A DNA stretch of 51,330 bases from Prevotellaceae bacterium (lineage in GTDB: Bacteria > Bacteroidota > Bacteroidia > Bacteroidales > UBA932): assembly GCA_031266015.1 (NCBI GenBank), contig JAISBU010000070.1, forward strand, positions 1 through 51,330, in the 5' to 3' direction. A program made the position numbers and the translations under genes. The notes beneath the pieces are model-generated. The model was not told the DNA's origin. It saw only the letters and a list, made by a program, of their open reading frames with translations, and did no database searches. Shown here one piece after another: positions 47,017-51,330 of this stretch. Position 1 is the stretch's first letter. Each line of letters opens with the position of its first letter.

Positions 47017-48088
47017 CGGCCGACCGCCATGGCGGCTGTGGTGGCACAAGTTTTGTGCCGACAGGCAGGCCTTGTTCGGGCTGGGCTTTATACTGCTGCT
47101 TACGCTGTGCGCTCTGCTGGGCTACCTTATTACTCCGGATTCGGCGCCACTGGCAAACTCCCAGCAGCTGGGCATTGCCGCCAAACCTCCCATGTTCAAG
47201 GTGCAAATGCTTCAACTCAAGAAGACCGGCGAGGTAAAGCAGCGGAATATTTTTGCTAAAATGCTGTACGGGCAGGAGCCTTTGCATACCGAAATCCCAA
47301 TTCGGTCATACAAAGAAACGGCAGACTCTATTTTTGTAGCGGAGTATGACACAGGAACTTCAGTGGCTCCCGTTATACTTGGTTTTAGCAGAAGCCAAGC
47401 GACCGGAGTTAAAGCTAAAACATTTATTTTAGGTACAGACAGATTTGGCCGGGATTTGCTGAGCCGGCTGGTTATTGGCGCTCGCATTTCGCTGGCGGTT
47501 GGCTTGGTGGCCGTACTTATATCACTGCTGGTGGGGGTTACGCTGGGCGCGCTGGCAGGCTATTTTGGCGGAAAGACAGATGCCCTTATCATGTGGTTTA
47601 CCAACGTAACGTGGAGCGTTCCTACGCTGCTTATGGTTATTGCCGTTACTATGGCCTTGGGCAAAGGGTTCTGGCAGGTATTTGTGGCGGTGGGGCTTAC
47701 CATGTGGGTTGACGTAGCCCGTTTGGTGCGGGGACAAATGCTCAGCCTGAGGCAAAAGGAGTTTGTGGAGGCCGCTCGCGCCCTGGGATACTCGCACGGC
47801 AGAATAATTTTCAGGCATATGCTTCCCAGCTTGGTCAGCCCGCTGGTGGTGGTTACCGCATCCAACTTTGCATCGGCGATTCTGGTGGAGGCGGGGCTCA
47901 ATTTTTTGGGCGTGGGCGCTCAGCCGCCCACGCCGTCATGGGGCGGCATGATAAAAGACCACTGCGCCTATATCATGCTCGACGCCGCACATTTAGCTAT
48001 TGTGCCGGGCATGGCCGTTGTGCTGACGGTGCTGGCATTTACCTTTGTGGGCAACGGTTTGCGCAGCGCTGCGGACGGCAGGGGCTAG
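47000..48088 (+). CDS. DppC/OppC-like ABC transporter permease
   Basis: This inner membrane subunit is of the dipeptide/nickel (DppC) permease type. I use the ATG at 47000 (362 residues), overlapping the OstA-like gene by 17 bases; an earlier in-frame ATG at 46928 would overlap by 89. Features: first helix about 24-43 (LFGLGFILLLTLCALLGYL), a periplasmic region of about 110 residues, the entry motif GTDRFGRDLLSRL, further helices, and the cytoplasmic coupling loop EAARALGYSHGRIIFRHMLP, then PSWGGMI. The N-terminal periplasmic region is longer than in most DppC proteins. No DppB, substrate-binding protein or ATPase is nearby, so partners must be elsewhere. Confidence 0.88.
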   Translation: MRSASSGRPPWRLWWHKFCADRQALFGLGFILLLTLCALLGYLITPDSAPLANSQQLGIAAKPPMFKVQMLQLKKTGEVKQRNIFAKMLYGQEPLHTEIPIRSYKETADSIFVAEYDTGTSVAPVILGFSRSQATGVKAKTFILGTDRFGRDLLSRLVIGARISLAVGLVAVLISLLVGVTLGALAGYFGGKTDALIMWFTNVTWSVPTLLMVIAVTMALGKGFWQVFVAVGLTMWVDVARLVRGQMLSLRQKEFVEAARALGYSHGRIIFRHMLPSLVSPLVVVTASNFASAILVEAGLNFLGVGAQPPTPSWGGMIKDHCAYIMLDAAHLAIVPGMAVVLTVLAFTFVGNGLRSAADGRG

Positions 48089-48145
48089 CAGGCAAAATAC
48101 TCGGTTTGTACAATAAAGCGACGATCTTTCCATTATAGGAGAGTA

Positions 48146-48207
48146 GGGGCAGGTTTTGCGTACGCTAAAAATAGCGCTACCTCTGCCCTCCATGACCTCT
48201 TTTTTTT
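48146..48207 (+). terminator. Probable terminator of the DppC-like gene
   Basis: An imperfect hairpin (GGGGCAGGT ... ACCTCTGCCC with an inner GCTAAAAATAGC stem) is followed, ten bases later, by eight T at 48200-48207, about 60 bases after the stop codon. The gap before the T-run weakens the call. Confidence 0.5.
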
Positions 48208-48359
48208 AGGTGTAAAAACAATGCTTGCAAATAGTACGTCGATGTCAATGACTTCGGGCCTCCCCGGCCATTGGCACTATTTTTGAACACACGAGGTAAG
48301 CATACAATCGGGAAATTTTTAGCGGAACTAAAAGCGAAGGTGGATAAGGCTTTCGGCAC

Positions 48360-48461
48360 TATTTTTGCACCTGTATGTGCAGGTGCGTGTAAGAATGCAA
48401 ATCTTTGCACGTTTCAATCGAGCTCAGGGAGCGCCGTTGCGGGCGTTTCCTGGGCTTTTTT
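48360..48461 (+). ncRNA. Candidate small RNA
   Basis: A TATTTTTG element (48360-48367, TAnnTTTG type) is followed about 55 bases later by a 15-base-pair terminator stem with six T (48421-48461). In between lie a hairpin CACCTGTATGTGCAGGTG (48369-48386) and no ORF. The 13-base word GGCACTATTTTTG also occurs at 48273-48285, giving a second possible -7 element. No -33 TTTG is clear for either. This would be a transcript of about 90 to 180 bases. It matches no RNA family that I can name. Confidence 0.35.
48421..48461 (+). terminator. Strong intrinsic terminator
   Basis: A fifteen-base-pair stem (AGCTCAGGGAGCGCC with GGCGTTTCCTGGGCT, three wobble pairs) with a short loop ends in six T. It is over 330 bases past the permease stop, so it more likely ends an independent non-coding transcript than the permease mRNA. 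Confidence 0.8.
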
Positions 48462-48780
48462 GCACCCAGTTGAGTAAAATTATGTAAAAGGTAGCTAAGT
48501 ATACATATCGCACTTTTATATGCGGTGTAAAAAATTAAAGCATCGCTCCGACGTAGGTCTGTTCGCTGGGCTCTGCAGAGCCTCCAGACAAGGTATACGC
48601 CGGAAAGCGCCGCTTTATAATAGCGAAGCGTCTCAAGTTCGCACTGTGCTGCCATTTTAGGACAACTTGAGATTAACTTCATCGAACTCCACTTCGTTCC
48701 AGTCGCTTCGTTTTGCTAATAACTATTTGATAATTAATAATTTATGAATTATTAGTTAGGGATATACAAGCTACTATAAA

Positions 48781-48815
48781 ATAACAAGACCACCTTATTA
48801 AGGTGGCCTTGTTAT
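48781..48815 (-). terminator. Intrinsic terminator of greA-HIT-trxA
   Basis: A seventeen-base-pair stem with one mismatch (48781-48797 with 48799-48815) lies 24 bases after the trxA stop, ending on the minus strand in TTATTTTATAG. A second small hairpin (48817-48837) lies between it and the gene. Confidence 0.8.
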
Positions 48816-48838
48816 TACATCTCAAAATATTTGAGATG

Positions 48839-49156
48839 CTACATTAGCTCATTGATTTTAGCTACAAAATTGGTCTTTGGAGCAGCGCCCACAATTTTGT
48901 CTACCATTTGTCCGTTCTTGAAAAACAATACTGTAGGAATACTGCGAATACCGTGCTGAGCAGGTATATTGTCATTTGCATCCACATCTACCTTACCTAC
49001 TACAACCTTTCCCTCGTATTCCTTATGCAGCTCATCAATAATGGGAGCAATGGCCCTACATGGGCCACACCAGGTTGCCCAAAAATCCACCACCACCAAC
49101 TTATCTGACTTAAGCACTGTTTGCTCAAAGTTTGCATCTGTTATTTCCAATGCCAT
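48839..49156 (-). CDS. trxA: Thioredoxin
   Basis: The classical thioredoxin of 105 residues is a cytoplasmic dithiol reductant. The redox motif WCGPC follows [15 protein letters not shown]-type sequence at about residues 30-34, the cis-proline segment [11 protein letters not shown] is at about 71-81, and the C-terminal helix is present. There is no signal peptide. A modest AAGGA lies about eight bases before the ATG. It is last in the greA-HIT-trxA run, 52 bases after the HIT gene. Confidence 0.97.
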   Translation of the reverse strand: MALEITDANFEQTVLKSDKLVVVDFWATWCGPCRAIAPIIDELHKEYEGKVVVGKVDVDANDNIPAQHGIRSIPTVLFFKNGQMVDKIVGAAPKTNFVAKINELM

Positions 49157-49208
49157 GATATTTTTCCTTCTTAATTAAAGTTGTTGTCAACAATGCAACA
49201 ACGTAAAG

Positions 49209-49604
49209 TTATTCAATTTTGGAAGAAATTGCTGCAGCCAGCTGCTCAAACTCTTCCTTTTTTAGCTGTAATTTTGGCTTTTTAAAATCCATATCCGCCT
49301 CCGAATTCAAGGGGATCAAATGCATATGCGCATGAGGTACCTCCAAGCCCAAAACGACCACGCCTACACGCTTACAGGGTACAGTTAACGCTATACCCTT
49401 TGCTACCTTCTGAGCAAAAAGCGTAAGTCCGCTAAGCGTTTCCTCATTTAGATCAAAAATATAATCAACCTCTTTTTTCGGAATTACTAACGTATGCCCC
49501 GCAGCCACAGGGCCAGTATCTAAAAAAGCCAGATAGCGATCATCTTCAGCCACCTTATAGCAGGGGATTTCACCGTTCACTATCTTCGTAAAAATACTAG
49601 CCAT
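49209..49604 (-). CDS. HIT family protein (histidine triad)
   Basis: The 131-residue HIT-fold nucleotide-binding protein probably hydrolyses nucleoside phosphoramidates or adenylated substrates (Hint-like). The N-terminal SIFTKIVNGEIPCYKVAEDD and DTGPVAAGHTLVIPK stretches are typical, and the triad HAHMHLIPL is at about residues 91-99. Length is slightly above Hint (about 115-126). It is the middle gene of a minus-strand trio, 18 bases after greA. Confidence 0.94.
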   Translation of the reverse strand: MASIFTKIVNGEIPCYKVAEDDRYLAFLDTGPVAAGHTLVIPKKEVDYIFDLNEETLSGLTLFAQKVAKGIALTVPCKRVGVVVLGLEVPHAHMHLIPLNSEADMDFKKPKLQLKKEEFEQLAAAISSKIE

Positions 49605-49622
49605 ATTCTGTTTTGCTAAAAT

Positions 49623-50093
49623 TTAAATGCTGATATCCATTACCTCAAACTTCAGCATGCCTGAGGGAACCTCTACGTGTACCACATCACCTACCTTTTT
49701 GCCAAGCAACGCTTTGGCTATGGGTGTGGCAATAGAAAGCTTGCCTTGCTTAAGATCGGCTTCCGTTTCGGTTACCAACGCGTAAGTCATAACGGCCTTG
49801 TTGTTCAGGTTCTTTATTTTTACCGTATTCAGCAGCTGAATCTTAGAGGTATCAATCTTAGAATCGTCAATGATTTTAGCGTTGGCCAGCATAGTTTCCA
49901 TCTGCGAAATCTTCATTTCCAGCAAACCTTGCGCTTCCTTCGCAGCGTCGTATTCGGCATTTTCCGACAAGTCGCCCTTATCACGCGCCTCAGCAATGGC
50001 GCGCGAAGCAGCAGGGCGCTCCACTCCCTTCAGGCGATCAAGTTCGGCACGCAACTTGTGCAGTCCTTCTTCCGTTAAATATGTACTTGCCAT
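49623..50093 (-). CDS. greA: Transcription elongation factor GreA
   Basis: GreA rescues backtracked RNA polymerase by stimulating transcript cleavage. I use the ATG at 50093 (156 residues, normal length); a longer frame upstream encodes no homologous sequence and would cover the promoter. The N-terminal coiled coil (about 5-75) contains the tip ARDKGDLSENAEYDAAKE, with the acidic catalytic residues D and E, and the C-terminal FKBP-like domain includes TPIAKALLGKKVGD. First gene of a trio with HIT and trxA, driven by the promoter at 50215-50245. Confidence 0.97.
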   Translation of the reverse strand: MASTYLTEEGLHKLRAELDRLKGVERPAASRAIAEARDKGDLSENAEYDAAKEAQGLLEMKISQMETMLANAKIIDDSKIDTSKIQLLNTVKIKNLNNKAVMTYALVTETEADLKQGKLSIATPIAKALLGKKVGDVVHVEVPSGMLKFEVMDISI

Positions 50094-50214
50094 AATGTTA
50101 ATCCTCTTGCCATAGTAAGGCTTTTTTAGGGATAATACAAAAATAAAAGAATCCTGCTCCTCCTGGCAGAACTCTTCACTCGGTTGTCTTAATACAAATA
50201 TGTAACTATTGATG

Positions 50215-50245
50215 CAAATATAATACATTTTATTCAAAATGCAAA
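50215..50245 (-). promoter_or_regulatory. greA promoter, consensus Bacteroidota type
   Basis: TTTG (plus 50242-50245) and TATATTTG (plus 50215-50222) on the minus strand are exactly 19 bases apart, an exact match to -33 TTTG / -7 TAnnTTTG. The leader before the greA ATG would be about 115 bases. Confidence 0.85.
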
Positions 50246-50328
50246 TTTTACACATCATTAACAAATAAATCGCAGCCATTTTTCTACGTCATTGCAGGCC
50301 TGATCCTCAAGCCGTCACTCCCCTCCCC

Positions 50329-50354
50329 GTCATTCCTGCTTTCGCAGGAATGAC
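50329..50354. repeat. REP-like perfect hairpin
   Basis: Arms GTCATTCCTGC and GCAGGAATGAC (11 bases each) surround TTTC. This palindrome type is a common dispersed repeat in many bacteria. It lies upstream of greA in non-coding DNA. Confidence 0.8.
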
Positions 50355-50760
50355 CGCCTAGTATCAAAGACGTGTTATGCGGGCGCAGCGGTAAAAGAGA
50401 TTAGCTTCGCCGGGTTTCGGTTCCTCCACTCCGCACCGCTCAATAATAAATCATAAATAACTTGGCTTACAATGGGTTGCATTGATGCTGACAGGGTGAT
50501 CACTGAGGACAGTATGGTGTTCGCGGAGTCCCGCGAGAAGGAATATTTCACTGGCCAAAATGCTCAACAGACAGCGAATTAGTGGACTTTAACACTTGTT
50601 GAACTGTTGTTCTATGATAGGAATGCCCTGACGGGCAATGCACAAAACCATGCCGTACGCTTATGCATTCCCGTTAGGGGAACCATGTCAATAGAATATG
50701 ACATCATCAAATTTTGAATTTTGAGTTGAGCACAATCTTCCTGCTTCATTCCCGCCCGTT

Positions 50761-51330
50761 CTACTCCACCACAAGCGTAATGCCGTACTGCTCGTACTTG
50801 GGAATGGAGCGGAATTGTCCGTATGGATTCATGCCCCGGTATGCTCTTAGCGCAACCCCAACGGAGCGAAACTTGAGCATTTGAGGGTTGCGGTAGCGCA
50901 CCCCCAGCATAAGGTTGAGGGCCGGAAGCGAAAATTCTCCAAGATTGTCCAAAGACGTCCACTCGGCAGGGTTATCCTCTGTCGTTTGGTACAGCGGATA
51001 GTTGTAGCGCACCCGCTTGCGCACCTCAAGCGACGCTACCCACTGCAGCCGGCTGCGGGTAACGGCCGATTGGTACTGGTATTGCAGCCATATCTCAAAT
51101 GGCTTTTCCGAAGGCTCTACCAAGTCGGCCTCGCCTGCCGAAGGGAGAACGCTGTACCAGCTGCTGCGCCTGCCGTACAGCACCAGCGCGGCAAGGCGCA
51201 GAGAGTGCTCCCTTTTTAGCGAAAACATGGGGTCGTTAATGGTGCCCTCCACCTGCCAGTAGTTGTACGATACGTTGAGATTTTTCAGCGGAACGCCTTC
51301 GCTGCTGCGCATCAGGGTCAAATCGTCGCC
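50761..51330 (-). CDS. C-terminal part of a probable outer membrane beta-barrel protein
   Basis: The frame is open to the window edge, so only the last 189 or so residues are visible. They alternate hydrophobic and polar residues in strand-like segments (LNVSYNYWQVEG, HSLRLAALVLYGRR, EIWLQYQYQSAVTRSRLQWVAS in pieces, LNLMLGVRYRN) with many aromatic residues, and end in YGITLVVE. This fits an outer membrane beta-barrel C-terminus, though the terminal residue is E and not an aromatic. No family can be named from this piece. Confidence 0.6.
   Translation of the reverse strand, partial: GDDLTLMRSSEGVPLKNLNVSYNYWQVEGTINDPMFSLKREHSLRLAALVLYGRRSSWYSVLPSAGEADLVEPSEKPFEIWLQYQYQSAVTRSRLQWVASLEVRKRVRYNYPLYQTTEDNPAEWTSLDNLGEFSLPALNLMLGVRYRNPQMLKFRSVGVALRAYRGMNPYGQFRSIPKYEQYGITLVVE

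Larger units (their letters stand above)
48089..48838. other. 750-base intergenic region
   Basis: This non-coding stretch lies between the converging permease and trxA genes. It holds a probable terminator for the permease, a possible small RNA ending in a strong terminator at 48421-48461, AT-rich repeat words (about 48726-48756) and the trxA terminator. No protein gene is convincing. Confidence 0.7.
50094..50760. other. 667-base intergenic region upstream of greA
   Basis: It contains the greA promoter (50215-50245), a perfect REP-like hairpin (50329-50354) and, at about 50620-50690, a pair of related words (GCCCTGACGGGCAATGCA and, inverted, TGCATTCCCGTTAGGGG) forming an imperfect long inverted repeat. 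No gene is recognised; the reading frames crossing it are extensions or shadows of neighbours. Confidence 0.65.

Noticed and set aside
50094-50279. N-terminal extension of GreA (62 extra codons)
   Set aside because: The extension is not GreA-like, covers the consensus promoter at 50215-50245 and the downstream ATG gives the normal family length.

Overview
The window looks like a chromosomal piece from a Bacteroidota bacterium, most likely order Bacteroidales. The evidence is: a dcw (division and cell-wall) cluster in the Bacteroidota order (mraZ-rsmH-ftsL-pbp-murE-mraY-murD-ftsW-murG-murC-ftsQ-ftsA-ftsZ-yqeY, with no murF or ddl inside it); promoters of the TTTG / 19 bp / TAnnTTTG type; a general lack of Shine-Dalgarno sites; an IPExxxVDY-type protein; a pair of glycine-lipid acyltransferases; a pyruvate:ferredoxin oxidoreductase (anaerobic metabolism); and families largely confined to the group (DUF4876, DUF6850, DUF4857). 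MurE carries the DNPR motif, so peptidoglycan should contain meso-diaminopimelate.

Layout. 1-235: low-complexity and repeat DNA. 236-2673 (minus): IPExxxVDY protein, then the GlsB/GlsA-like acyltransferases. 3003-19125 (plus): the dcw operon behind a four-box MraZ operator. 19126-19734: non-coding, with a REP-associated transposase remnant. 19735-23274 (minus): nifJ. 23454-33971 (plus): an envelope transport locus made of a TonB-dependent receptor, DUF4876 lipoprotein, DUF6850 barrel protein, ABC ATPase and permease, DUF4857 protein, OB-fold-like lipoprotein and PepSY-type membrane protein. Its first part is visibly GC-richer than the rest. 34149-37725 (minus): a three-gene accessory set (SAM methyltransferase, nucleotidyltransferase-PLP enzyme fusion, ornithine-cyclodeaminase-like protein). 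37726-38476: non-coding, with a (GT)27 tract. 38477-39571 (minus): rpsF-rpsR-rplI. 39832-43648 (plus): guaB and two SurA/PrsA-like chaperones. 43649-45102: a repeat island. 45103-48088 (plus): OstA/LptA-like protein and a DppC-like permease. 48089-48838: non-coding, with a possible small RNA. 48839-50093 (minus): greA-HIT-trxA. 50761-51330 (minus): C-terminal end of a protein that leaves the window.

The most unusual part is the repeat island at 43891-44870. It holds two long direct repeats plus a third tail. Each long copy ends in the C-terminal part of a Fibrobacter-type major paralogous (FISUMP, C-type-lectin-like) domain. Over 64 aligned codons the two copies differ at 20 bases; 18 of these are at codon positions 1 or 2, and 15 have an adenine in one copy. 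This is the pattern expected of variable regions written by a diversity-generating retroelement (DGR). No reverse transcriptase is in this window, so the template and enzyme would have to be elsewhere.

Other points of interest are the ten-kilobase TonB/ABC/PepSY locus as a candidate uptake and sensing system of unknown substrate, the fused cytidylyltransferase-like/PLP enzyme in the methyltransferase cluster, a G9 tract at the end of the TonB-receptor signal peptide, and strong Shine-Dalgarno sites on rpsR and rplI in a lineage that hardly uses them. All assignments come from reading the sequence; no database search was run.
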